Assembly (NCBI RefSeq): GCF_963676685.1
Contig: NC_092350.1
Coordinates: forward strand, 9,715,307 to 9,779,306
DNA from: Mytilus edulis
Taxonomy: Eukaryota; Mollusca; Bivalvia; Mytilida; Mytilidae
Direction of reading: 5' to 3'
Length of the DNA: 64,000 nucleotides
Under the pieces are notes generated by a model that searched no databases, had not been told where the DNA came from, and saw only the letters and a list, made by a program, of their open reading frames with translations. Positions 13,051-23,564 of this stretch are shown in pieces (positions within the stretch are counted from its first letter, which is position 1; each line of letters begins with the position of its first letter). A program made the translations under genes and the position numbers.

Positions 13051-13215
13051 AGATGGTCAAATATCATCATTAAGGACAATAATTATTGTAAGATGGTCAA
13101 ATATCATCATTAAGGACAATAATTCCTGTAAGATGGTCAAATATCATCATTAAGGACAATAATTCCTGTAAGATGGTCAAATATCATCATTAAGGACAAT
13201 AATTCCTGTAAGAAG
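13051..13215 (+). repeat. Four tandem copies of a 40-bp unit
   Basis: AGATGGTCAAATATCATCAT begins at 13051, 13091, 13131 and 13171, exactly 40 bases apart, each followed by TAAGGACAATAATT. Copies differ only at ATT/CCT in the unit's end, so the array is recent. Confidence 0.9.
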
Positions 13216-13299
13216 ACTTTCATGATTTTCTATTATGTTGCATTTTTGCACATCTTATACTGATAATTATTTTGCAGTTTAAAGTATAATGTATAACTT

Positions 13300-13500
13300 T
13301 TTATGCCCCACCTACGATAGTAGAGGGGCATTATGTTTTCTGGTCTGTGCCTCCGTTCGTCTGTGTTTCCGTTCGTCCGTCCGTATGTGCGTCCGTTCGT
13401 CCGTCTGTGCGTCCGTTCGCTTCAGGTTAAAGTTTTTGGTCAAGGTAGTTTTTGAAGAAGTTGAAGTCTAATCAACTTGAAACTTAGTATTTTTGTTAAC
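13300..13500 (+). repeat. Bivalve GCCCCACC / GTCCGTCCG repeat
   Basis: Begins TTATGCCCCACCTACGATAG, continues through a degenerate CGTTCGTCCGTCYGTGCGTC tract and ends AAGTTGAAGTC..ATCAACTTGAAACTTAG. It is a widespread bivalve interspersed repeat (from memory). A small open frame through the GTCCGT tract is not considered a gene. Confidence 0.65.
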
Positions 13501-13768
13501 TGTAGGTATATTTAGTTTAGATCACCAAATTTTTGTTTCATAATTGTTTGAGACCGAAAGCTTCTGGATTAGTTGTTTGATGATGAATTTCTCCAAAAAT
13601 TCTTTTTGATAAACTTTTCTCATATTTGACTACTATTATGATTTGGACATTAAAGTAAACAGTGGTATTCATCTTTGATAGACCTAGTGCTACAATTTAA
13701 TAGGTAAACAAAGAATATGAACACAGGAATATCCATCCAGAACACAAAATCAGTACATAGACAGCATA

Positions 13769-14051
13769 AGGGAGCTACCATTTAATTTTTATGGGGGGGC
13801 TAGGATGAAATTTGAAAAAAATAGGCAGGACAGGATTTTTGAGTAAAAAAAAAGGCAGGATGAGACACTTGCAAAAAAAAAAGTCAGGACGACAATTTAT
13901 GTAAAAAAATTAAGAATAAACTAAAAAAAAAAAAAGGCAGGACCGAACAGAGTGAAAAATAAAAAGGCAGGACAGAGATTACAGCTAAAAAAAAATGCAG
14001 GACAAAAATTTTCATCCTAGCCCCCCCATAAAAATCAAATGGTAGCTCCCT
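13769..14051. mobile_element. Small TIR element F with GGCAGGAC words
   Basis: Near-perfect inverted ends of about 42 bp: 13769-13811 begins AGGGAGCTACCATTT and 14010-14051 is its reverse complement with few mismatches. TAA on each side suggests a 3-bp target duplication, as in PIF/Harbinger elements. Inside are six degenerate words of the form A(n)GGCAGGACNG separated by poly(A) tracts (about 13823, 13852, 13881, 13934, 13964, 13994). No ORF. Confidence 0.7.
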
Positions 14052-14159
14052 AAATAAACGAACAAAAGAAAGGAACAGTGCTTTTATTGCTGTTCTTCAT
14101 CTTATACATTATCATTTGCACAAAATTTATCATTTTCACTCAAAAGTTTGAATAACTTT

Positions 14160-15300
14160 TAAAAAATTAAATGTATGAAAATATTGATGTGTCAGTTGAC
14201 CTGGCCAATCAACCAAGATGGCCGCCATGGCTAAAAATAGAACATAGGGGTAAAATGTAGATTTTGGCTTTATAACTCTGAAACCGAAGCATTTAGAGCA
14301 AATCTGACAGGGGTTAATTTGTTTATCAAGTTAAGATCTATCTGCCCTGAAATTTTCAGACGAATTGGACACCGGATTGTTGGGTTGCTTTCCCTAAATT
14401 GGCATTTTAAGGAAATTTTGCCGTTTTTGGTTATTATCTTGAATATTATTATAGATAGAGATAAACTGTACACAGCAATAATGTTTCGCAAAGTAAGATC
14501 TACAAATAAGTCAGCATGACCAAAAGGGTCAGTTGACCCCTTAAGGAGTTATTGCTCTTTATAGTCATTTTTACCAACATTTCGAAAATTTTTGTAACTT
14601 TTACAAAAATTTTCTCCTCTGAAACTACTGGGCCAAATTTAACCATACTTGTCCATAATTATCATTGAGGTATTTAAATTAAAAAATATGGGGGGTGACC
14701 CGGCCAACCAACCAAGATGGCCGCCATGGGTAAAAATAGAACATAGGGGTAAAATGAAGATTTTGGCTTAAAACTTTGAAACCAAAGCATTTAGAGCAAA
14801 TTGGACAAATGGGTTAATTTGTTTATCAAGTCAAGAATTAGTTGCCCTGAAATTTTCAGATAAATCGGAAAACTGTTTGTTGCCATTTTTGGTAAAAATT
14901 ACCAATTCAGGGGCAGCAACCCGCCATGGCTAAAAATAGAACATAGGGGTAAAATGTAGATTTTGGCTTATAACTCTGAAACCAAATTAGGATTTAGAGC
15001 AAATTGGACAAATGGGTTAATTTGTTTATCAAGTCAAAATCTAGTTGCCCTGAAATTTTCAGTTAAATCGGAAAACAGTAAATTTTTGAAAATTTTAACA
15101 AAATATTTTCCTCTGTAACTAATGGGCCAAGTTCATTATAGATAGAGATAATTGTAAGTAGCAAGAATGTTCAGTAAAGTAAGATCTAAAAACACATCAC
15201 CATCACCCAAACACAATTTTGTCATGAATCCATCTGAGTCTTTTGTTTAATATGCACATAGACCAAGATGAGCGACACAGGCTCTTAAGAGCCTCTATAT
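14160..15300 (+). repeat. Partial copy of the GCTCACC/CGTCGTCG bivalve repeat
   Basis: Carries two or three internal direct copies of the 'CAAGATGGCCGCCATGG..TAAAAATAGAACATAGGGG' module (about 14205, 14712 and 14918), each followed by GCATTTAGAGCAAAT. It ends GAGCGACACAGGCTCTTAAGAGCC (15268-15292), matching the end of the larger copy at 49751-52220. The first, CGTCGTCG-bearing end is missing. Overlapping frames on both strands at 14270-14520 are not genes. Confidence 0.65.
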
Positions 15301-16690
15301 AGAAGAATCATCCCGTTGTAACTTTTGAACAGACGGTCGGACATTTTTGGGTTTATTATATAAAATGTAGAGCTCGTCGAGAGGAACATTTTATACGCTA
15401 TATAGTTAAGGTTTTTTGTACATTTTGATTTATTTTATCAGATGATTTTTTTGTATGTTGTAAGGAGAATTTTCTAATGGTTCTTGTCTGTGATCTATTT
15501 ATCACATTGCATGGATATAAATAAGAAAAATTTATATGAAAAGTTTGCTAGTTTGAGTTTCCAGCACCATTTGATCAACATTTATTTTTCATGATTTGTT
15601 CTGTTCTCTGTCTGTTTATCAGACTCTTTAGGTCAACAATGTTTGGTGTACTCTGAGATGGTGTACAGAATGATTGTAATGTGAATATGATTTCCTAATA
15701 AGTAACCTCTGACATTGGCCTTATCTTGATGTGTTGTCAACATTTACTTTTTATATGACTGCAAAACTTTTGCTGTCTTATAATTATAAAGCTATGTCGT
15801 CATTGTGGTCTGTAGACATATGTTTTCCAGACAATAACTTGAGTATAAGTTTATATATCTGAATGAAATAGAACCACAAGTTTCCATACCCAATAAAATG
15901 GTATGGATTGATTTTAGGGTTATTGTCCTAACAGTTTAGCAATAAAAGGCAAAAAAAAAAAGAAGGATTTTCCTGTTTCCAGACCATAACTTTAGAATAA
16001 TTTTTTCATTGACTTCTATCAAATTGTCATACAAGATTTCAAAACAAAAAAGCAATGTTGGAATTGATTTTGGTGGTTATTGCCCAAACCATTTAGGAAT
16101 TAAGAACCAAACATACACCAATACTTTGTATAAATTACTTACCTCTCGACCATTTTAAATTTTAATGAGAATAGTCTTGTATTCTTTGGGTTTTTTAATA
16201 TGCTGAATCTGTTACCATGTTTTGTGTATTTAGATTTTAGATTTTGGGCCTTGTTTTAGAAATGGTCCACAATCGGGTCCAAAGGGTCCAAAATTAATCT
16301 TAGTTTGATTTTTTTGTTTGTTAACATTTTGGATTTTGGAATTCTGACCCTGTTATTAAACTGGTTCACATTGAGGTCCAAAGGGTAAAAAAATAAACTT
16401 TGTTTCAAACCAAAAATTGAAGTCTTGTGGTTCTGTGATATGCTGAATCTTTTGGATATAGGGCCTTGTTATCAAACAGGTCCACATTGAGGTCCAAAGG
16501 GTCCAAAATAAAACTTCAAAATTTAAATTAATTTGGTTTAAAGTTGCAACAGACAGGGTTTATCTGAAATTGACCTTATATTTTCATGGGTCATTGATAT
16601 CGTAAATGTTCTGTTATACCTAGATTAAAACCTGCATTATTGGTCTTAGACTTTCAACATCTATAATTCTAAAATTACGAGGTTCAATTT
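15301..16690. repeat. Decayed CGTCGTCG-family interior
   Basis: Bases 15820-16560 share with 49270-49580 and 58800-59960 the phrases 'ATAACTTTAG', 'TTGATTTTGG', 'GTCCAAAGGGTCCAAAATTAA' and 'TGATATGCTGAATCT'. This is the interior of that repeat family without its ends. The flanking DNA is unassigned. Confidence 0.5.
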
Positions 16691-17345
16691 GTCAGCCGTC
16701 ATCAGGTAAAAACGACAAATCAAAGAATTCAACTCTATATATAACTAATATAGGACAATGGTGTAGATTAAAAATTACACCACTCCAGACCTTTTTGTTT
16801 TCCACATAATTAATATTGCCAATAATTAACAAGTTCCGGGTCTAATCCGATACCGATACCAATAGTATATTCGCCTGTTAGCTATTACCTTATCTGTACG
16901 TTCCGCATTTGACAGGCGCACCACCAAACGGTGTATTTAGGATTTTGCTATATACACGGGTCATAATCAAAGGGCTGACACTACTAAATTCAATCATTGT
17001 CGAATTGTTCCCTATTATAGCTTTATTCAGCAATCAGCAAGACTTTCTAAGATAACTAATATAGGACAATGCTGTTGATTAAAAAATACCCCATTCCTGG
17101 AAAGCCTGGACCTTTTGTTTTCTTAATAATTAATATTTCCAATAATTAATATTTCCAATAATTGATAAGTTCCAGGTCGACGGGTTCATACACGGAAAGA
17201 TTTGAAAGCAAAGAAAACTGTGTATATTATAATCGACATGACTTTATCAGATGACAATACCAATTACTAAAATAAGGCATAGTTATATACTTTAATTCAG
17301 TCACGGACCCGCGATATCACGGGTGTGTACTTGTAGAATTTAATT
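16690..17345. repeat. Imperfect repeat pair with TAACTAATATAGGACAATG
   Basis: TAACTAATATAGGACAATG occurs at about 16742 and 17054, each followed by TTGATTAAAAA-like and 'CCTGGACCTTTTGTTTTC'-like text and AATTAATATT(G/T)CC AATAATT modules. This looks like one repeat with an internal duplication. No coding potential. Confidence 0.4.
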
Positions 17346-17668
17346 TTCATCATTTTCAACATAAAGCAGGGTTAATAGTCATATTAAATTAACATGTTCT
17401 CATCCTTAAATATGCATACTTATTTGCAGCTGAATTTTAAGCAGCCAATACCCATCCATCATCAGTTACACTGGCAAGACAGTTCCCTGTGAACATTTCT
17501 GTCCAAGTCATACAGACATTTGGGACAAATTTCTGATAACATTGTTTTCCTTTGAACACCTATTCATTTGTTGGCAAATGACATCTGGAATATGATCTAA
17601 CTACGTTAAAAAAAGTATTGGTTTGTATCCCTTGCAATGCATATGATATTAGTCTTAAATCTTAGGTC

Positions 17669-17790
17669 AGTGGCGGATCCAAGGGGTTGGGGTATGGGGT
17701 TGGAATACCCTTTTTTGGACGATCATTGCATTTGAAAGGGGACATATATGTTTTTCCCTCTTTATCCTAGGTTTGGGAACCCCCTCCTTT
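17669..17790. mobile_element. Fragment of the GGCGGATCC MITE
   Basis: Starts CAGTGGCGGATCCAAGGGG and contains ATCATTGCATTTG and GGGGACATAT, matching one half of the intact copies at 23052-23228 and 29107-29271. The second end is decayed. Confidence 0.5.
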
Positions 17791-18011
17791 TAAATTAAGA
17801 TCAATCTAATTTTCTTATAACTTGCAAAAATTCAGTTAATAATTTGCATTATAATCTATTAATAATAGGTTGTGTAAGAATTGTCAGAATTTGTAAACTA
17901 GTCTTGATAAATGGAAAAAAAACAGCTTTGTTTGATAGGAAGAACGATAAACTGTACTGAGAATTTAAATATCAACTACGAGGAGATATTTTTTATAATC
18001 TACTTCACGGT

Positions 18012-18176
18012 AGGTATACACCTTATCGCGGCTGACCCGGCCGCTTGAACTTTTGACGCATACAACAATCACTTTTACTATTGTGGCGTCAGATATTTTG
18101 TATTGTGACGTCAAAATTTTACGGGAACCTGTGTGATATCCAGTAATGGCGGACAAATAGCGATAAGGTGTATAGT
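18012..18176. mobile_element. Short MITE with TATACACCTTATCGC ends
   Basis: Inverted ends TATACACCTTATCGC (about 18012-18026) and GCGATAAGGTGTATA (18161-18175) enclose about 135 bp containing two imperfect TGACGTC/GGCGTC palindromes. No ORF belongs to it. Confidence 0.6.
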
Positions 18177-18490
18177 CGTGGTTTTTCGGGTGATTTGGTC
18201 CATTTTTTTCGAGTGTAGTTCGGGCTTTTTCGAGTGATAAAACATGCGATAAGTTCAATTAACGAATATTTCGTAATTATAACAGTTTTTAACAATACTA
18301 CCCATCTTATATTGAATACTATATATGTGTTGATCAACAAAAAGAGGCTCAATTTCCTTTTATTTAATCAAAACAATCAGTGCTTGTTATTGTCCGGTTT
18401 TTTTTCGAGAGCAACTTTGAAATCGTCCGGGTTTTTAGACAAATGGTCCGGGTTTTTAGACAAATGGTCCGGGTTTTTGACAGAAAAATT
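18177..18490 (+). repeat. Cluster of CGGGTTTTTTCGAGAG words (B1)
   Basis: Words resembling GTCCGGGTTTTTTCGAGAG occur at about 18180, 18203, 18221 and 18390, then a variant GTCCGGGTTTTTAGACAAAT three times in tandem at 18426-18480. The same word, less altered, forms another cluster at 27030-27478. The open frame spanning this segment has no domain and is likely incidental. Confidence 0.6.
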
Positions 18491-19499
18491 TGAAGGTATT
18501 CTAGACTTTAAAAAATGTCTTTTTTCTAGTTTATAACTGTAATTAAGTGAATGACAATATCATATATTCCCAATATGTCATCAAAAACATATCAAAATGA
18601 ATATTTTTTTCAATTTAATGCAAATATTCTGTTTGGAGAGCGTTATACAACTACTTTTCAGTGAATATTTAGAAATAACTTGATCCTTAACAAAACGGTG
18701 TCTAGCACTCATATTCATTTTAACTTCATTTCATGCTACTGTTGATTTTACAGAACTTTAATAATATTTCTTGTGGTGAACTCCGGAGATAAATAAAAGA
18801 AACCTATTAATAAAAAATATATACTGAAAAACACACACACTAAATCCATCCCATTTTTATTGCCATTGAACACAAAATTTGAATAAAATTTCAGATAAAA
18901 TCAACAATGAAATGAATAATTCATTAGTCTAAATATGATCCTTTAGCAATGATAGACAAATACAAAATGTGTATACGGTAGGCAATAATGGTGTATATTA
19001 TATGCTATATCACCAGCTAGATTGTCCAGTGCTTCGAACGACAACAAGAACAACATTGTAATGTCTCGATTAGTATTCATATTTTCCACTTTTTAGACAC
19101 TTTTCTTTTATTCACGGAAAGGAGGTTATCATGGTGTTTAGTTGCTGTATGACCAATTATTATATTTGTATAATCAGACTCCTCCTCACAGTTGTAGCAT
19201 TAGGCATTCCCGGTTTCCATTTCGTAATGCTTATGTTCCGGACCACTAGGCATCAATTCCTCTCTTTTAAATAAATGGTTGTCACAATTAAATAAAAAAT
19301 AACTTCATCTTCAACCTCACCTGTAACTGGCTCATACCAAGAATATGTTTCGTAAATTTATTGTAAGCATTTTCAGAAGGTTCCTCACCAAAAAGACTGT
19401 TCCTTATGTATAGTCATTATCTTTTCTACTTGCATCTGAATCAGTACGAAACATTCCCCATATTCACTGTCATATAATAATACTGATTGATAATTTAGT
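18491..19499. other. AT-rich DNA, nothing recognised
   Basis: No repeat family, RNA gene or plausible exon was recognised on either strand. It contains an ACACACAC run at about 18830. Confidence 0.35.
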
Positions 19500-19916
19500 C
19501 TTTGATGTAGTTATTGGCTTTGACTGACTAGCTGTCAGTTACTCGTGTAAGTACTCTCAGATATGTACTTTATATATTTAATAAGGCGTTTCCCACGTTA
19601 GGGGGAATATTGGGTGCCTACCAACATGACCAACCCCGCAACATTTTATATGTTCCTGTCCAAAGTCGACAAGAGCCTGTTATTCAGTATGGTTGTCGTT
19701 TTTTGTTCTTCATTTTTTGCATAAATCAGGCTGTTAGTTTTCTCGTTTGAATTTGCTTCACATTTGTCCGGCATTTCGGACCCTTTATAGCTGACTATGT
19801 GGTATGGGTTTTACTCATCGTTGAAGGCCATACGATGACTTATAGTAGTTAATTTCTGTGTTATTTGGTCTCTTTCGGAGAGTTGTATCATTGGAAATCA
19901 TACCACATATTCTTGT
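19500..19916 (+). repeat. Mussel-type interspersed repeat, fuller copy
   Basis: Starts TGACTGACTAGCTGTCAGTTAC, continues CAACCCCGCAACATTTTATATG, CTGTCCAAAGTCGAC, TTTTCTCGTTTGAATTTGC, GTATGGGTTTTACTCATCG and AGAGTTGTATCATTGG, and ends ATACCACATATTCTTG. Related copies lie at 11056-11425 and (first half) 34990-35245. It is non-coding; a SINE-like origin is possible but no tRNA-like head was recognised. Confidence 0.6.
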
Positions 19917-21033
19917 TTTTATATTGTTATATTATAGTTCCTAGTTGCAATTTTGAGACGCACTGGAAATTTTATTTTATTTTTTAGGTTTACACTGACC
20001 AAAATTGATCAAAGGATGGGCATGTAGATCTTATGTTTTATCTGTGGTCCATATATTGTAAGGTTAGGTATCCTTTGGGATCATCAATTCTTTTTTTATT
20101 TCCAATAAGTATGCATTTTGTATTTGATGGGTTTGTTGAAAAAATCGCATATGTTTATACTTTCATATATCTATAGCACACTAATTTCCTTCATTTTATT
20201 AACCAACTATAAATACGGTAAAGGATAACTGTGAGATTTTATCTGTAGTTGTCTTTCAGCTATAGCCGTCATTCTTAGCTCGTATTCGTGATATTTCCAA
20301 CTATAAAATGATAGCTCGGAGATGGATTTCAGTCAGTTTCTATAGGAGTTAAGTGGTCCAGACAAAATACAAACTGCATAGTCAACTAGATTAGTATTCA
20401 AAGCCAAACTTGTTTTTAACCATTTGTTCAGGGACATAGATATACTGTTCCAAGTTTTGTTGTATTTAATAGAAGTATTGTTGTATGTTCAATGTTTACC
20501 TTTCGGTAAAATTTATTTCCAACCATTGATTAATATTATTGATGTTGAACAATCAAACTGGATGGAGAGTTGTCTCATTGGCACTCATACCACATCTTCT
20601 TATATCTATAAACCCTTTTCTCCGTGCGTTTGGGACAATTGTCCTGTTACATCCATCAGTTAATTTTCAAAAAACGTCCTCCGGCAAGAGAATCAATACA
20701 TTAATGATACAAACCTTTCAAGATCGAAATAAATTCACGGCACAAAAATCGTAAGACAATTTATACTGGCAAGTTTCAATTCCAAGAGTCATAATTCTTT
20801 TAAAAAAAAATAGCTAATCTTCGAACATGTCGGAGACATTACTGACCATGATAGTCCTTCTAAACATGTTTTTGAATCAATGTTTTAGTTATGCTTCAGA
20901 TATTGGCATGTTTAGATGTGCAGTTTTGCATGTATTTCAATATACATGTCTGTGCTGTATCTATGCATTGAAATAATAGCTGCTCAAATACTTTATCTGC
21001 ATGTTCTATGATTTACTGTTATGTATATGTTAG
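19917..21033. other. Intergenic DNA with a short mussel repeat end
   Basis: Bases 20563-20605 repeat GAGAGTTGTCTCATTGGCA..CATACCACATCTTCTTAT, the end of the family at 19500-19916. The two small overlapping frames here derive from it. The rest is unassigned. Confidence 0.4.
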
Positions 21034-21172
21034 CGGCAATAAGGAAAAGCAGGCATTAAGCTTAAATCCTAGGCAATAAGCTAACGCCTAGGCATTAAGT
21101 TATTGCCTGAAATTTTCAGGCATTAAGCTTATTTGTCATGAAATCTGATGATGATTATTCAGCCTATTGCCG
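21034..21172. mobile_element. 139-bp element D with AGGCATTAAGCTTA words
   Basis: The ends CGGCAATAAGG (21034-21044) and CCTATTGCCG (21163-21172) are inverted. Between them, variants of AGGCATTAAGCTTA and AGGCAATAAGC occur about six times in both orientations, including CCTAGGC centres, so the segment is highly self-complementary. No ORF. Confidence 0.5.
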
Positions 21173-21598
21173 AACATAATTTCAGGCAATAATTGAGCTT
21201 TGGAATTTTTGTATTTTCGGTGATTTATTCCTGATATAAAGTAGTTTCTTATTTATGTTACTAATATTAATGTACATTCATTTGACAAATCTTCAAATTT
21301 TAGTATTTTTCATATTCAAAACAGAAGTACCTCGTACTTTTGTGTGGTATTGCAAAAACTAGATTAAAAAAAAAAAGTGATTCTTTCCAATAAAAAAGGG
21401 GAGATGCTATATAATATTTATTTGAAATGTTTTCCACTTCACTAGTCAAGCTGATGTGAACTGGTCAAATTTGTTTGCTCACACCATTTTTTTTTAAACA
21501 TTTTTGTTAAATACCCACAGACAATTTTGACCTTTTCACTTTTTTATTTTGATTGTGAGCATTTTAAATTGACAACATGTCTATGAATAGTTGATGTT

Positions 21599-21755
21599 TT
21601 CCCGATTGTCCCACTTTTTGAAATTACAGGTAAACAAGACGTAATGAAATTTGTGGGACAATCGGGAATATGTTTGTGAGACAATTGGGAAGTTTAAATG
21701 GTGTCTTCCTCCTATTCCCACTTTTTAAAAATCACTATTCCCACTATTCCCACTT
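21599..21755. repeat. Cluster of ATTCCCAC / GGGACAATCGGGA words (C1)
   Basis: TTCCCGATTGTCCCAC (about 21599) pairs with GTGGGACAATCGGGAA (21653-21668). Then GTGAGACAATTGGGAA, and TTCCTCCTATTCCCAC (21705-21721) followed by two more ATTCCCAC words. The TTCCTCCTATTCCCAC word is repeated exactly in the hairpin at 34716-34785. Confidence 0.55.
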
Positions 21756-22305
21756 GCAAAGAACAATAGATATTTTGATAATTAAATTGTTTTATATAAC
21801 AATCAAGGTTAATTAAATTTCACCTGTATTTTTGAAAGAAAACTTTAAGTATATCATGTGAAAAAATAATTTATAATTCACTGTTTATTCGTAAGATGCG
21901 TTTTCTTCATCAAAGGATTACCATAGTATTAAGAATAAAAAAGAAATAAAGATAAACAGAAGTAATATTATATAAAATTGAAAAATCATTGAATTTGTAA
22001 ATCTAAAAAATTGCCATCCGAACACATAAATTAATGATATTTAATGAAAAAAAACCTTTCTATTTTGCAAGATTTTCGTGAACAATAAACACAAAACGAA
22101 CCTAGTACGAGTTTTTTCAAAACACTTTGATGAAATCAATATAGAGGGTTTTGGGCACGTATTACCAAAGTTGGAACATTCTTGTTAAAAGAAAACATAG
22201 TTTGGTGTGTGTTAATATTTAGTACTCAAAGAATTAATCGTAACACATTAGCAGCAGCAGATACCATATACTATAGTATGATAAAAGTACGTTTTACTCC
22301 TGGAC
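21756..22305. other. AT-rich DNA, nothing recognised
   Basis: No exon, RNA gene or known repeat was recognised. Confidence 0.35.
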
Positions 22306-22925
22306 ATGTCCGAGCCTATTTTCAAACTTTACACATTTCACCCAATGGTTGACGGTGCAATGTATCCACTGGTACACAGTCTAAAAAGATCGAAACTAGT
22401 ATACACAATGGTCAACAATAGATTAGAAGAGCATATGGATAGATACCTCAACCAGGAAATTATAGTCTTTATCAGCAGTTTGCATGAATCGTGTAATATA
22501 AGTGACTGGTATAATGACACACACATTCATTTAACTACAGTGTAGCTAAAATAGAATATAAACTAATAACCGCTTTTAGAAACAAATAGTCGGATGTTCT
22601 CATTCGAGTTTCTGCCAGACGTAGTAATGGTAACAAACTAAGGACATATAGAACATTCAAAACCGAAATTAATTGCGAACTTTAGTTAAAACACTGTTAT
22701 CTCCTTCTCAAGGTAGAGCATGAACTGACTGACCTGCTTTATGTGTGATGGAAACTGAGGAACGTGTACTGCTTGAATGGCCCCTTTTGAAAGAACAACT
22801 TTATGAACACATAAACAGTGAAGAAAAATGATAACATGTTAAACGAATCGTGAGAAACTGTCTTTTGTATTGGAGTACAAAAACGTTAATGTTATGCACA
22901 AATTAGCCATAACCTGCAAATCTAT
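22306..22925 (+). pseudogene. Relic of a LINE reverse transcriptase C-terminus
   Basis: Broken + strand frames read like the region after the RT domain of a LINE: a segment ending ISDWYNDTHIHLTTV, then after a stop and frame change NKLRTYRTFK, then ETEERVLLE and, after another change, YWSTKT. The order and wording match the intact - strand element at 41041-42018 (SKLRTYRMFKQ, then DEKHVLINCPVY). Several stops and frame breaks show it is dead. It was recognised by resemblance only. Confidence 0.5.
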
Positions 22926-23051
22926 TTTAGACGGAAAGAAGACGTTGTTTTTGTCGAGCCTGCAACTTTTGTTGCAGAAAGCTCGACATAGGAATAGTGA
23001 TTCGGCGGCGTTAGCTAACTTCTTAAAAGGTTTATATTTTAGAAGGTGACA

Positions 23052-23228
23052 CAGGGGCGGATGCAGGAATTTTCGAAAGGGGGGGGGGTGCTAACCCAGG
23101 GCAAAGGGGGGGGGGGAGTTGCAGGGGGTGCAAAACATATGTCCCGATACAAATGCATTGATCGGCAAAAATAAAGGGGGGGTGCGCACCCCCGGAACCC
23201 CCCCCCCCCCCCCCTGGATCCGCCACTG
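23052..23228. mobile_element. Intact GGCGGATCC MITE
   Basis: Ends CAGGGGCGGATGCAGG (23052-23067) and CTGGATCCGCCACTG (23214-23228) are inverted. TGACA on each side (23047-23051 and 23229-23233) is a 5-bp target duplication absent from the empty copy at 6610. The interior is G-rich then C-rich, with GATCGGCAAAAATAAAGGGGGG. Confidence 0.8.
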
Positions 23229-23556
23229 TGACAGACCTGGATGCTTCATACTTTGTATATAGATGCCTCATGTTACGAAGTTTCCGTCATTCACATGTCC
23301 AATGTCCTTGACCTCATTTTCATGGTTCAGTGACCACTTGAAAAAAAAAGTTCAGAATTTTTGTAATGTTGAATTCTCTCTTATTATAAGTAATAGGATA
23401 ACTATATTTGGTATGAGCGTACCTTGCAAGGTCCTCATGCCCGTCAGACAGTTTTCACTTGACTTCGACCTCATTTCATGGATCTGTGAACGAGGTTAAG
23501 TTTTGGTGGTCAAGTCCATATCTCGGATACTATAAGCAATAGGGCTAGTATATTTG

Positions 23557-23564
23557 GAGTATGG
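23557..23564. repeat. 8-bp target-site duplication of the foldback element, left copy
   Basis: GAGTATGG, repeated exactly at 32370-32377. Removing the element and one copy restores the host repeat sequence TTGGAGTATGGAAGGAC, as in the parallel copy at 6935-6950. Confidence 0.85.

Larger units (their letters stand above)
22945..23564 (+). repeat. TGACCTTGACC interspersed repeat, left of the foldback element
   Basis: Begins TCGAGCCTGCAACTTTTG..AAAGCTCGACATAGG like 6512, and contains GGTTCAGTGACCACTTG and GCAATAGGGCTAGTATATTTGG. It is interrupted by a MITE (23052-23228) and then by the large foldback element at 23565. Its continuation is at 32370-33010, where GGAAGGTGTACATGTCCAAC matches 6950-6970. 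Confidence 0.7.

Noticed and set aside
14270..14519. Overlapping frames on both strands near 14.3 kb
   Set aside because: Inside a bivalve interspersed repeat; the same segment at 50000-50200 is not open.
23032..23271. Gly/Pro-rich frame MRHLYTKYEASRS...GGGGGGS on -, and a similar one at 28951-29292
   Set aside because: Both are translations of the GGCGGATCC MITE's G and C tracts.
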